NCBI GenBank assembly: GCA_005408345.1
Contig: SEMN01000419.1
Coordinates: 96,001 to 160,000 of the forward strand
DNA from: Macquaria australasica
Taxonomy: Eukaryota; Chordata; Actinopteri; Centrarchiformes; Percichthyidae
Reading direction: 5' to 3'
Length of the DNA stretch: 64,000 nucleotides
Positions 1 to 12,100 of this stretch are shown piece after piece (within the stretch, counting starts at the first letter, position 1; each line of letters starts with the position of its first letter). The notes under the pieces are model-generated. The model searched no databases, had not been told where the DNA came from, and worked only from the letters and a program-made list of their open reading frames with translations. Both the position numbers and the translations under genes were made by a program.

Positions 1-1275
1 CCAAAGTCAGTAAGCTTCACTCTCTGGAGACCATGAATATCTGTGCAAAATTCCATGGCAATCCATCCAATAGTTGTTATATTTTGTATATATTTTAGTC
101 TGGACCAAAGTGGTGCAGTGACCAACAGATCAACCCACAGATCAACATTGCCATCCCTAGAGCCATACAGCTAGCATAGCTAAAAAGCATCCCATTCAAC
201 AGGTGACAATTTCTAAACCAAAAGTGTACATTTTTGGGCTATAACCATACCCAATTGCTTGCTCATTATTGCCAGAAACAAATCGGGATATTTTTCTGCA
301 GTAACTTGAGTTGAGAAATCAATAATGATACAAAATGATACAAAACCACAAGGAATGAAAAATCAATCCCTCTAGTAACTTACACCTGTTGCATAGTGGT
401 TATAAGTTAGGATGGGGTAAGAAAACTTTACCAAGCTTGGTCTGATCAGAGATGAACCCCTTCTGGTAAAAGGAGTCGAGCTAAAACAAGAACAATACAT
501 AAATACAAAGCTGTTTTTCAGTTGGCATTTTGGAGATACATGGTTTCATGTTTCTTTCTCATAGTGCAGGGGGATTATTTGCATGTATCTACAGCACTTG
601 TGCACTGCTTCGTGACCAACATGAAGATACCAGCCTCTGCACTGACAGAATGCGATTGCTCTCCGAACTCAAACCAAAACTTGAGTGCAGCACACAATCT
701 CAGTGTTAGACACGTCAGCGGGTAAAAATAGTCCGTGGGCGTCCATGAAAAGCTGTAGGATGGCTAATTTAGCTGATAATGATGCAGAGAAAGACAGCTG
801 GGACCTTTTTGGGAGTTGTAATAGAACTCTGTAATTGACTTGCTGCTCAGTATCATCAGCCCAGGCTTACATCGGTGACTGACACATTTTATCAGCTCCT
901 CATTGTGTTAGCCGCTTTCCCATTGAGCCACAGATGGAATCCACTGAGCAATTCCATTGTTTCCTACTCCAGACTGAAAGAGTGTGTGTGAAGCCGCCAG
1001 TGTTTGTTATAATGTCAGGACCCATTGATTTATTAATAAACACACCTACACACTCATGAACGCGTACATACACGCACCCAGACATACACACACACATCAA
1101 GCATTTTATGGTAGTATCCATTCCACTGACTACATTCATTGTGTAATGCTAATCTTAAAGGCAAATGCCAGCTTTTCTTTACATTTGTGCTAATTATCTG
1201 TGCTGCCGCTGTCATTTACATACGTTTCTGCTGAAAGTTGTGTTTTATAAAAAATCAAGATTCATTTTCTTACCT

Positions 1276-1318
1276 GTAGAAATTACACAATTCATGTAAT
1301 GAATTGTGTAATTTCTAC
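1276..1318. repeat. perfect 20-bp hairpin, 3-nt spacer
   Basis: Bases 1276-1295 are the exact reverse complement of 1299-1318, separated by GTA. The arm reads GTAGAAATTACACAATTCAT. The spacer is too short for a typical microRNA loop, so this is more likely a transposon end, a recent inversion-duplication or a DNA palindrome. Confidence 0.9.
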
Positions 1319-2812
1319 ATAACTATAATATACTATAATAACTATAACTACATGCCGGGGCTACCACAGCTACAGAGATACCATATGGAGACAACATGCT
1401 GGTGGAGATTGTTGAAACTGAAGACAACATTAAGCACATTGGGAACAAAGGCTCAGTCACATGCTGCTTTACAGTATCACATGCCTAGCAAAGCCATCTA
1501 TACTGCAAATCTTCTGCTCAGCAATAGTCTTCTATTCAGTAATATGAAACATGGTGAACTTTCCCATTGTTGCTCTGTATCACAAAGTGAATGAAAGAAT
1601 GTAAACACAGTTTCTATTGCTATCAATGGGTAAAATCTGATAAAATCCATTAACCCCTTGTTTCAAGTATAAGTCCAGCTTTAAGGTTGTCAACCAATAA
1701 CAGTTCAAATGTGGCATAGTGTGTTGCAATTAGGCAGTTTACTAGACATACTCTTTGTTTTAGTCATTGATCCCAGTTGTTTTGGTTCTCTTTGTTACAT
1801 ATTGATCATCCCCTTCACCAGACAAGACTGTCAATACTGCATTATTCTGCAAAATCCTGTTTTATGTTCAATGACAACATTTTTTAAATGTCCAATGCCA
1901 ATGATTTTATAATTCCTGCTTTCTACAATACCTGTGCAAGGCAACTACTGTATGGTTATGGTTAGGGAAAGAATGTAGTTATGGCAAATAATCTATGGTT
2001 ACGGTATGGTTAGACTTGAGCAACTAATTGTAGGTCTGTGACAGGAGGCAAACTCAAGTTTGCCGTATGAAAGTCAGGCATGCTACATGCCAATCCACCA
2101 CCCCACCACCCGTCCCCTTACTCACCACATAAAGGGCACACTACTTCCTGCATTGGCACTGAACGTTGGCATTGGACGTAAATTGTGAAGTGTGGAATTG
2201 TCCCATATGGACAATCGTGATTCCTACAGATACTACTAGGCTGCAAGTTGTCAAACAGACTGTTCACTTGTTCCTGACACATCATCATGTCATGAAAACC
2301 ACCATATGCATACAAAATACATCAGCTTCCTTTTGGTTAATCCTTAAATGTGTGATGCAGTCAGTCAGTGTCATTAGACATAATTTTTGTCACATCAAAG
2401 GATCCCAGAAGGTTTAATCCTCTACATACTGATAGAGTGACATGAGATAATGTGCTGGATTGATGGTTGCAGCATTAACATGGCCATCAGCCATTCATGT
2501 ATGTGTACAGACTCCTGGATGGCACCAAGGGGTGGCCAGTTAGATTTCAAGGGTGACCCTTACCACCCCTGTTCTGTTCACCCCCTACATACACCCCTGT
2601 AAGTGAGGAGTTTCTTCACCTTAACCTAACAACGACCTAATCATTATTCATTTAGTTTTTTAACGACTTTATTCAACGGATGAGAGGATATGCGACAAAG
2701 GTCCCCAGCCACACTTAATCATTATATTTAAGTGCCAACCTCACTATGGAGGACTCTCACAACCTTTTTATCCTCTGGCCCTCACAAGTATATAAATACA
2801 TGACTGTGTGCA

Positions 2813-2816
<4 letters not shown>

Positions 2817-2859
<43 letters not shown>
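2817..2859. repeat. (CA)n microsatellite
   Basis: About 43 bases of almost uninterrupted CA dinucleotide repeat. Confidence 0.97.
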
Positions 2860-2862
<3 letters not shown>

Positions 2863-3483
2863 CTTTCACTCATAAACTCCTTTAGATTGCTCCATTGATC
2901 TGACGTGTGGAATCCCCTGGTGTGCTCATTTAATTTACGATGGATAATTAATTTCCGTTGATAGATTCACAGCGGAACTCCCTCTTCTCTCAATTCCTCT
3001 GATGTGAGCAGGTTTTCCGATAACAATGCAATTTATCTCATTTGAGCAAGATTTGACGAGTAAATGGGATTTGCTTCTTACCTCAAACTGAAATTTAACT
3101 CAGAGGGCTTGGGAGTTTAAGAAAGGGGAGAAGGGAGTGATGTGTATGCATAAATCTCTATAGCGTGGCAGCTGTAGCCTATTTTCTGATATTTACTATG
3201 AAGAAAAAAACAAATGCGCTGTGGTTTTCCACATTTAAAGGTATAAATGATAAATGTAGTCTTATTTTGTGAGTGAGTGAGTCAGCAGGTTAAATATTAG
3301 GGCAAAATGATTTTCAGGTAGCTGAAAATAAAACTCATTGTTGCAGTTGTTGCAAGTGTTTTGACCAAAGACAATAAAAAAAAAAACAAGAAACATCTCT
3401 GATAGAGCAGATTTAACAAGGGGGATTTGATAGGTTTTATTATTAGCAAAAATGCTCTTCAAATGTTCTTCATATGTCCTTAC

Positions 3484-3907
3484 CTCCACACAGGTAAAGT
3501 TGTGGTTCCACCAAGAGTGTTCAGGCATGAAGCCGAACTGTCTGGTGTGATGATAGCAAGACAGCAAGATGAAGGTCATTACGACTGCACAGAGAGCCAG
3601 TGATTCAGCATGTTTATTCTATACAAAAAGTTCAGTTTCAGAACATTATATATATCAATTTAAGAGCAAAAATATCATTACCAAAAGTTGAAGAGCCAAT
3701 CTGAAAAAACTGCACATAATATACCTGCTGTCCTTCAAACTGATTTGTAATTTCTTCCAATTTTTTGCTGTCAATCATTTTGCAGAAGTAGATGTCACAT
3801 TTATCAAATGATGGACATTTCATATTGGCACATAACTTTCCATATACGCTGAACACAGAAGGAACAAGGTCCATTAACTCCCATGACACACACGCCATCC
3901 CGGTCAA
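3484..3907 (-). CDS. two putative exons of an unrecognised cysteine-rich membrane protein (partial)
   Basis: On the minus strand, bases 3907-3725 stay open for 61 codons and end at a good donor (CAG|GTATAT). Bases 3618-3484 form a second open block of 45 codons between TTTTTGTATAG and GAG|GTAAGG. Both introns are phase 0, so the blocks join without a break. The first block carries KLCANMKCPSFDKC and ends ITNQFEGQQ. The second carries a hydrophobic stretch (SLALCAVVMTFILLSC) followed by PEHSWWNHNFTCVE, which includes an NFT glycosylation sequon. This looks like a membrane protein with an extracellular or lumenal NFTC region. I do not recognise the family. The Met at 3907 may be internal, and downstream exons were not found; a donor-like site near 3075 is a weak candidate. 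It could also be a degraded gene or chance open frame. Confidence 0.4.
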
Positions 3908-5580
3908 GATACTGCTTTCTCAGCCTGGGTCTGGTTGTTCAGCAAAGTAGTATCACTCCTGGGTTAGCAAAGAAGTGTGATTGTATGCCATAAATGAGAT
4001 GATGACCATAGACAATATATCACAGGCACTTAAGTTGATGCAAAGATCTTTTATTAACATGATCGGGTATATAAATTAGTACATTTTTGCATCTGGAACT
4101 ACAGTGTGTGACTCTGTTCCCTTATTTGCTATTAGACCCTTTAACCTCACCTATTGTCACTGATAAGCTGATTATCTTTAAAGCTGTATTAATCAATATT
4201 TTTATATAAGAAATGATTCTAATAACTGTTTGTAATGTGAAAGGGGTCGCTCGTAGTGACAAACCCACTGAGAATTAAAAACCAGCTCTCCAGTGTGTCT
4301 CAGCGCTACGCAGCATTTTAGCATCTTTCAGATTGTTGTTTTGGTTCTCTGGCCTGAAACTTTTGTTCAGTCTCACCACTCAGCACCCAACCCCATTTCC
4401 AGCTGCAACAGACAGCTGTTTTCAGCAAAAAAAAAAGTTCTGATACACCCACTGTGAGCTACCTGTCCAGCACCAAACAGCAGATGGATTAAGTTAGCAA
4501 CTAGCTAACCTTAGTGGAGCAGCAGCTAAAGAGCCAGTTATATTTCTCAAGAATTGGTGAAGACAATACAGAGCTAAAAGGAGAGCACATATTGAACTTA
4601 AATTCATCACGTGGCCAGAAACACGACTCCAAATGAATTCTAATGTTGATTTATGTCTGCTGGATGTCTAGGCTAACTAACTTGCTAACAGGTTAGCGAT
4701 ATCAACTTTATACAGCTGTAATATGTCAAACATGTGCGTTATGTTCAGCTTGTTGTTGAGTTTTGTCCCCAAGTGGCCATAAAAAATGGACTAATGCAGC
4801 TTTAAGCACCTACATTTATATTAATGCTGACAATGTTAATGTGGCCCCTAACATGCAGCTGCTAACATGCAACTGTTAGCATCAGTATTTTGGTAGATAA
4901 AACCTAAAAACTAGTGATCAAATCCGATGGACAATTAACTGATCACATACAGTTCTATGCTGCTATGGTCTGAGCAGTATGTTATCTATAAAGTATAAAA
5001 CAAGATAATTAAGATGTCAGTGGGGATATTTCAATTTCCAATCAAAAACAGCATGTGAGTGTACACATTCCCCTCAAATCTCACTGTTGGGTGCCTGCTT
5101 TTTGCTCTGTACTTTCTGTCTGATACACCACTATCCTGTGTCATTATTCGTGTTTTTGTGGTTCTGTCACGGATTTATGCTTCGAAGGAATCAAAAATGA
5201 TGTATTCTTGGCAAGCGAAGCATTTCAAGTCTCACTCACTTTGAGTACTTGTCATTGCCACGGCCACCATGTGTTTCCTTAGGCCTTCATGTTGCTGCCT
5301 GTGGGGATTTAACTCTTCAAATTATGTGTCAGTGTTTTTCATTGTGTTGCCATAATGAGAAACCAGAACCAATACTCTCAAATCATAGAACTGCTTGCCA
5401 CTTAAAACTATCTACCTATACCATGGCTAGAATCCATTTCAACATCACCCCAAGTAAACACAAATTAGGGGATTTTGTCCAGAATTTTGAATTTTGGATC
5501 ATTCCTTGGATTAATAAGTTAGTCAAATGAATTCTACCATGCACTACCTTAACACATCACTCTTTCTTCTCTCTCTGAAG
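3908..5580. other. region between putative exons and pnoc exon, mostly repeat
   Basis: Bases 4178-4805 are a transposon-like repeat listed separately. The remainder is AT-rich, with short open frames (for example 5059-5244 and 5249-5530) that lack splice or family support. If the upstream pnoc exon lies left of the window, this is pnoc intron sequence. Confidence 0.5.
4178..4805. repeat. MITE-like element, copy 1 (family shared with 50621-51226)
   Basis: It starts TTTAAAGCTGTATTAATC and ends near GGACTAATGCAGCTTTAA, which are imperfect inverted repeats. The interior matches 50621-51226 in order, sharing blocks such as 'aatcaatatttttac/tat', 'ctcgtagtga', 'gatacacccactg', 'cagcaccaaacaac/gc' and 'acagagctaaaaggaga'. 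A reversed relative of its right part lies near 12600-12690. No coding capacity is seen, so it is probably a non-autonomous DNA transposon. Confidence 0.75.
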
Positions 5581-6234
5581 GTGTGTTTGTTGGAGTGCGA
5601 GGGTCATGTCTCCTCTTCACTCACATGGGAGGTGTGTAAACGTGCCGTCAAGCTAACGCACCATCCTATTCTTTCTGAGGGAGGTGCTCTGTTCAAGAGA
5701 ACAGGAGAGGAGCTGGAGCTGACCTCTCTTGACCTGAACTCTGACAGTGAACTGCTGCAGTCTGCAGCCGCAGAGCGCTTCCAGGAGGGGGATCAGGATG
5801 AGACACCCTTTGAGCAGCGCAGTGTCCAGTATGACTCATCACTGCTGGAATCCTCTGAGGAAGGGGAGGGCCTGCAGGGTCTGGATCTCAGTCTGGCGGA
5901 CGAACAGAGGAAGCTGAGGGAGGAGAGGAATGTGGAGAGTGACAGCCAGCTAGAAGGGGACGAGGATGACAGCTCACAGGCCATCACCTTATCCAAACGC
6001 TTTGGCGGCTTTCAGAGGGGGCGGCATGGATACAGGAAGCTGATTGGCTCACCCATGAGGCCACTACAAAAGCGCTACGGTGGGTTCATAGGTGTTCGGA
6101 AATCTGCCCGCAAATGGAACAGTCAGAAAAGGGTGAACCAGCTGCTCAGGCAGTACCTTGGCATGAGGAGCAGCCGCAGCGGCAGGATCAACAACATCCC
6201 TATAACTCGGGTTTGGAGGCAAAACAATCTGTAA
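5581..6234 (+). CDS. pnoc: prepronociceptin, main coding exon (partial; 5' exon not found)
   Basis: This exon encodes most of the precursor of nociceptin/orphanin FQ, the secreted neuropeptide ligand of the NOP receptor. The acceptor is CTCTCTGAAG|GTG at 5581. It opens with VCLLECEG, matching the conserved cysteine region of opioid precursors. After an acidic spacer, Lys-Arg pairs release a 23-residue peptide starting FGGF (6001-6069), then YGGFIGVRKSARKWNSQ (6076-6126), then VNQLLRQYLGMRSS, which aligns with the mammalian FSEFMRQYL peptide. The stop is TAA at 6232, with poly(A) signals at 6441 and 6491. An ATG at 5527 is in frame but lies in the intron before the acceptor, so I do not take it as the start. 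Mammalian nociceptin starts FGGF; YGGF is the teleost form. The signal-peptide exon is probably left of the window. Identity is secure, but the a/b paralogue is unresolved. Confidence 0.93.
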   Translation: MCLLECEGHVSSSLTWEVCKRAVKLTHHPILSEGGALFKRTGEELELTSLDLNSDSELLQSAAAERFQEGDQDETPFEQRSVQYDSSLLESSEEGEGLQGLDLSLADEQRKLREERNVESDSQLEGDEDDSSQAITLSKRFGGFQRGRHGYRKLIGSPMRPLQKRYGGFIGVRKSARKWNSQKRVNQLLRQYLGMRSSRSGRINNIPITRVWRQNNL

Positions 6235-6440
6235 TGTATTTCTGTTGCTCTCACTGAATCCTGCCCCAGTTACCTCAACCAATCATGTTTTCAGCAGCTC
6301 ACTCCAATTCGACGTCGCCATCGTCATCAGAAGAACAGACTCTGCCATTTCGCTGCACCTCTCTTTGTGTCTCTAAGTAACAAGGAATGTTTTGACCGTG
6401 ATGTCCTTCTTATTAAAAATATTTACATACCATTCTGTGA

Positions 6441-6496
6441 AATAAAAGAATTAGAGAAGTGCAATTGAATATATTTTTGTGTGTCGGTATAATAAA
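6441..6496 (+). terminator. pnoc: pnoc poly(A) signals
   Basis: AATAAA occurs at 6441-6446 and again at 6491-6496, about 210 and 260 bases after the pnoc stop codon. Two alternative 3' ends are plausible. Confidence 0.7.
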
Positions 6497-7494
6497 AGGG
6501 GCCAAATGAGATTGGAAAACTAGTTCACTGCAAGCTTTTCACCAGAGGTGAGACCTGAGGGTGTGACTTTTAAGCATGTGTGGATGGGACTTAAGTCATA
6601 GTTTCAGCAGTTTTTTGCACTCTGTAGTTTGTGTTATGAGAGCTGTTACTAATGTCCAGCTCTCATGAAATGACTTGTGTGTTTCTACGTAGGTTTCCTC
6701 TTTTAAGATGGCGTTTTGTAGATTTGGGACTAAACAAATCATATACAAATGTTTGCCTTCAACTGGACCGTAAAACATTGCTAATCTTCCCACATGTCGG
6801 CAGAATCATGCCGTAGAATCAAATTGGAAGTGGACCAGCACTGTGCTTTTAAGATGATTCAATCAGATGTAAATATGGTTGGACAGTGGGAGTGCTGAAG
6901 CACAAACTGTTAATTGCTGGTATAAGAATCACATTTTCTGCTTAAGGAACTTAATTAATTAAACACAATGGACAAAAAAATTGGTTTTCTGAACTTTCAG
7001 ACTCACCAAAACTCTACATTTCTCCTCAGTATTGGCAAAAAATGTCTTTTTCCTTTCTATTGTATTCTAATTTTGGCCATTAAGCGGAGGTTATTGATGT
7101 AAACCTTGCAAGTGATGAGTTTCTCTTGAGGAAATAAGCAGCAGGTCGACAGGCTCTCATGGGCTCCTTACAGTGGAACAATACTGTCCTCTAGTGTTTG
7201 AGGAACAAACATGTTGCCCTTGGATACTGACTTGGGATCAGTTTTGCCATGTCCTATTTGTAATATTTTATGTAATTCTTTGGATTGGCTCCCTTTTCCT
7301 GCAATTACAGTCAAATTAGAGATTAACATAAAATGAAAAACATACAAATACGTTAAATTATTACTGATACTTACCTGTCCTTCATCAGAAACTAATAAAT
7401 CCTAAACAGAGAATACCAGTCTATTATCTCTCATTCTCACAGTATTAGCAGTGTCTGTATTACAGCTCATTAATCATATTTGGCAGCCATCTAA

Positions 7495-7769
7495 GGGACT
7501 GTATGGAAATTATTGGGGTGGGGAGGGGGGCTGAACTTTATATTTCACTTTTTAGAAAAGCAAAGCCCTCCGCAGCGTTATTTATATTTTCTTTGGACCC
7601 TCCCACTGAGAAAAAAATAACCTCCCCCAATTTCTCACAAAAATACAGCTGAATTAAAACAATTCATTTCACTATTAAAATCTAGGAAGGCAAAATGTAA
7701 ACAATTGTAAGATAATTGAGTATACCCAAACTTAAACCCATTCCCCTCTGATTATTTTCATACAGTCCC
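7495..7769. mobile_element. PIF/Harbinger-like MITE with TAA target duplication
   Basis: The ends form inverted repeats: GGGACTGTATGGAAATTATT on the left, and the reverse complement of AATGATTATTTTCATACAGTCCC-like sequence on the right. TAA occurs directly at both flanks (7492-7494 and 7770-7772), the 3-bp TWA duplication typical of PIF/Harbinger elements. It is about 275 bp, with no coding capacity. A shorter relative with similar ends lies around 16012-16078. Confidence 0.8.
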
Positions 7770-8519
7770 TAACTTACCCTGCAATTATAGAATAAGGCAG
7801 CAATAATCTAAAGTGTCACTTGGGCGGAACTCAGTTTAGTTCTCAAACATTCCACCCGGGGCTTTTTGCAGAGCTGTTCACGTCACTTTAGTCCAATTGT
7901 ACTGAAGTGCATGAAGCTGGAAAACTGGAAGGGCCATTGGATGTGTATCGCACTGTAGGATAGGGAAAGGAGGTCTAAATGACACCAGCCCTGAAAACCA
8001 CCATCTTAATGTACCAGCGAAGAGAAGGGGGATGAAATGAACTGTGCATGTCAGCTGTGGTCATTATTATACAGAATAAGATGTTTCTGCTTGGGTGAAA
8101 TGTTCATTTGTTTTGCCATCAAGATATTTTCCACCACTTGCAGGTCACGTCCATTCTTTTGCATCTTAATAGTGTTTAAGTGTTTAGTAGTGTTTGAAAT
8201 GTAATAATGTATGCATATGAGTGTGTGGACGATTGCAGTGTGTGCGAGTGACTGTGCACGTGCATGTGTGCTTGTGTGTTTCCCTGTCAATCCAACACAA
8301 ACAATGGAATCTGTGACTACAGTGTACATTTCAGACCACATTTCTAACATTATACCCTTGTTCCAAGTCTTCATACAAAATGTGTATAGAGAAAATACAA
8401 TAAAATAGTTTGCTATTTCTTTTGTGGACTGTCATGCAGAAGAAAAAACGAGAACAAAAAAAAAACATTTTAAATTCTCAGTGCTTTTTAATTTGTGTTT
8501 GACAATATATTTCCTCTTT

Positions 8520-8525
8520 TTTATT
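8520..8525 (-). terminator. znf395: candidate znf395 poly(A) signal
   Basis: TTTATT on the plus strand reads AATAAA on the minus strand, about 640 bases beyond the znf395 stop. Other AT-rich candidates exist, so use of this one is inferred. Confidence 0.45.
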
Positions 8526-9159
8526 GCTATTACAAACTCATTCCCCTAATGTCAGTCCCATTGCCATGACTCCATAGCTTCACGGATAAAACCATTAACA
8601 CTGGTCGTATGCCAACACATGGGCAGGAAGGAAATCCATGGAAGGAACTTGGTTGAGTCAAACCAAATGTAGCTTATTCTTGTGAGTTTATATTCCAACA
8701 AAGTGCCAAAAAACATGAAAAGTCCAAAAAGAATCTGCCCTATACACGGGCTGAACGAGACGATAAAAAAAAAAAAAAAGGTATAAAATACTCGTACGTA
8801 ACTCAAAGCACACAATATAATGTACATCATAACCACTGTGTAACCACTGGAAGAGAGGGTTAGAGAAAAGAAAACAGCCAAGTAGCAGTCTAATACAGTG
8901 GAGCTACAGGGGCAGTAATGTGACCTTTGGATAACGTAGGAGAGTGTTGTAGGCTTAGCACATCACATAGTCAAAGTCAGTCAACATTTCTTTAGGAAAG
9001 AAACAAAACAGGTTGAACGTAAAAAACACATGTAGTAAAAGTTGTTTTTCTTGATGGCTCTCAGGCCCTGATTTATATCCTCTTTTTGATAAAAGTCTCA
9101 CTCATTCATCCATCCATTCCGCTCTCTCTCTCTCTCTCTTCTCCATCACGCAGCTGTTT

Positions 9160-12100
9160 TTAGTCTGGGAAACGCTGGCAGGCTTTTTTCCAGCGGCAGG
9201 CGGTGCACCACTGATCCTTGCGCTCCACTCCGTACACCTTGCGGCACTTTTTGGCCTCCCCGCGACCCTTCCTGCAGGTGTAAAGACACAAATTGTGTGG
9301 ATGAGAAGCGATGCGAGAGGGCAGGAAAGGAAAGAGTGCTACCACACACGCTTGGTGTGAAGAATCTCTATAAAAATGAGACTGAGGAACAATAGGCTGA
9401 TAACAAACGGAGAGTTGATTAAATCAATTGAATCTTTCCTGGCCAAGCCATGGAAAAGTGATTAAACAGACAGCAGCAAAGTGGGTGATAAAGTGACAAT
9501 CTGGAGGAGAAAGATAGTGGACAGATACTGGAATCAAAACAGAAAACAGAAGAAACACGCGTGGACCCAGATCAAAAGCCTTACTTTTTCATTTACACTA
9601 AAGATATATGGCACCTTCCTGATGGTGACCTGCAGTTTCTTTATGCACAATCTACATTGGAACTGTCAAGTTTTAAAAGGTACAGTTGAACAACAGCATC
9701 GCCTCACCGCTAAACTTCAGAACCCTGGAATAGAACCCGTTTTTATCTCTCCTAACATCTCTCTTTTGATTAGTTTCAGTTCAGTTTTATTTATTTATAT
9801 AGCGCCATATCATAACAAAGTTATCTCAGGGCACTTTTTCGAATAGAGCAAGTCTAGACCGACTCTTTATATTTACAGAGACCCAACAGTTCCCACCATG
9901 AGCAGCACTAGGCACAGTGGCAAGGAAAAACTCCCTTTTAACAGGTAGAAACCTCGAGCAGAACCAGGCTCAAGGTGGGCGGTCATCTGCCTCGACCGGT
10001 TGGGTTGAAGGGGAAGGGGGGAGCGGGAGAGAGAGAGCAGGAGGAAAGAGAACATACAGCAGCTCAATACAGCATAGATATGGTAATGGCATTGATGTTA
10101 ACACCAACAGAAACAACACTAAGAGCAACATTATAATAGCAATACTAATAACAGCAACAACAGCAATAGCATCAGCGGGTGCAGAGCAGGAGCACGGGGG
10201 CAGCAGGCGGCAGCAACCACAGATTAGAGCTGGAATTGTTAAAAAAGTTGATTTATTCCATTTATTTAGTTAATTGTCAGAAAAATAATCGGCAAGTACT
10301 TGATAATCGACTAATAGTTGAGTAAATTTCAAGCAAAAATGCCAAATATTCTCAAGTTCCAACTTTTCAATTGTGCAGATTTGCTGCTTTTCTCTGTCTT
10401 ATGTGAGAATAAATGGAATATCTTTAGATTTTTGAGTGTTCACAAAACTAAATTTGATTTGATGACATCACCTTGGAATTTAGGAAGCTGTGACTTTTTA
10501 TAGACCAAATGATTGACTGATTAATTGAGAAAATAATTGGCAGATTAATAAATAATAAAAATAATTCTTTTGATACACAGACTTAAACTGGGCAACAACT
10601 ACATTTAAATCACTTATTTTCTCAAGGTATAGAAAGTTTATTTACCAGAGTAATGCTGGAGTCAGTTCAATCAGTTGAGGAACACAAAAATATTATTTAA
10701 AAAAATATACGATTACCAATTGTTAATGCTATGATTCAAACAGCAAAATATGATTGGCAGCTTTTACATCACGGTGATGAATTTCCAGCAACAACTGAGT
10801 TCTGAGGTCTCCTGAGTTGTTTTCTATATTGTGTGAATGATCCTGAAAGGTTTGGCAAAAATTAAGCCAAAATATATTCATTAGTGGGACATGGGTGTAA
10901 AAATCTGTAACCATTACCAGTACAGAGTAAATCAGCAAAACCTAAAATAATGTTGGAAATGTCCTGTTACATTATAATCAAAGAAATAAAGAAAGAACTG
11001 ACTTTTCCTCGATTTTAGTACATGACCTTTGTCCAATACTGTGACCAAATACCTGCAAAACTAATGACATTCCCATCAGCCTCAGCTGTATTTTGTTTTT
11101 ACTGCTAATTATCAAGTGTTAGCATGCTAACACTGTACAGCTCCTTCAGTGACAGGTTGCTTCACCCGCGGTGTCTCACGGAGAGATACCGCAGGTCCTT
11201 CCTTCCTGCAGCGGTCAGACTGTACAACCACCATGGACCCTGGTAGACCACCACACGAACTGTTGTCTCACTGTCGTGCCATAAAAACACTTATGTGCAA
11301 TATAAACACTATACACTTTATTCAGCTTATACACTGTACAACTCATAATTATACTTATACTACTTATTTATTGATATTCGTGCTCTTAATTATTTTTGTT
11401 TTATTATTTTTGTTCTATTTTTATTCTATTTATATTCCTATCTATCTCTTTATTCTACCTCTTATCTGCGCTGTAACGATGTAAATTTCTCCACTGTGAG
11501 ACTATTAAAGGATTTCTGATTCTGATTCTGATTCTAACACGCTAAACTAAGATGTGACAGAAACATTCCATGTTAAACATCAGCATGTTGGCAAATAGCT
11601 CAAAGCAGAGCCGCTAGCATTGCTGTAGACTCTTTGCTGTGTTTACATTTTAACAGCAGGTGAAAGGTGTCTGAGCAGGAACAGACCCAGGCAGGTGACG
11701 CCTCACCTGAAGGAGCAGTGAGTGCGGGAGGGCGACGCACTCATAGGCTGCAGCCTGTTCTGCTGGAGCCACTGTTCCCCGACACTGACTGACCGGCAGC
11801 GAGGTTTCACCATCTGAACAGAAACAAAAACACAGATAAAGTACAACAGCAGTCACAATCAACTGTGTCTAAGTAAATCAGGATTGTATTCTTGATTATG
11901 TTCTATAGATTAGGCCAAGTCATGTTTTACTGTCTTCCTTATAGGAAACACAAGATCATATGCAAAGAAAGTCTTGTACCAATGAACTCTCAGCTTTTTC
12001 ACACTTTTTTTTGTTTTTTAACAAAGCTGATTGTGCCTTGGCAAAAATAGACATAGATGACAATAAAACCTGACTTGACTCAGCTGTAGCACATTAAGCA

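Larger units (their letters stand above)
1..3483. other. gene-poor region with dispersed repeats
   Basis: No convincing exon was found on either strand. The first ~115 bases belong to a dispersed repeat also seen at 23340-23700 (shared wording such as 'catggcaatccatccaa'). A perfect hairpin lies at 1276-1318 and a CA microsatellite at 2817-2859. The short open frames here lack splice context or family resemblance. The missing 5' exon of pnoc, which should encode a signal peptide and a cysteine-rich start, was looked for here and not recognised. Confidence 0.6.
6500..9159. other. intergenic region between convergent pnoc and znf395
   Basis: The right part (about 8520-9159) is the presumed znf395 3' untranslated region, with a minus-strand AATAAA (TTTATT at 8520-8525). 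A PIF-like MITE occupies 7495-7769. Apart from these, only AT-rich sequence and short unsupported open frames are visible. Confidence 0.6.

Noticed and set aside
5527..5580. In-frame ATG upstream of the pnoc exon giving a hydrophobic N-terminus
   Set aside because: The sequence 'ctctttcttctctctctgaag' is a clear polypyrimidine tract and acceptor, so these codons are intronic. The true signal peptide should come from a separate exon.
11149..11484. 111-codon plus-strand open frame
   Set aside because: It runs through the 3' end of a LINE and its AT-rich tail; it is not a host gene.
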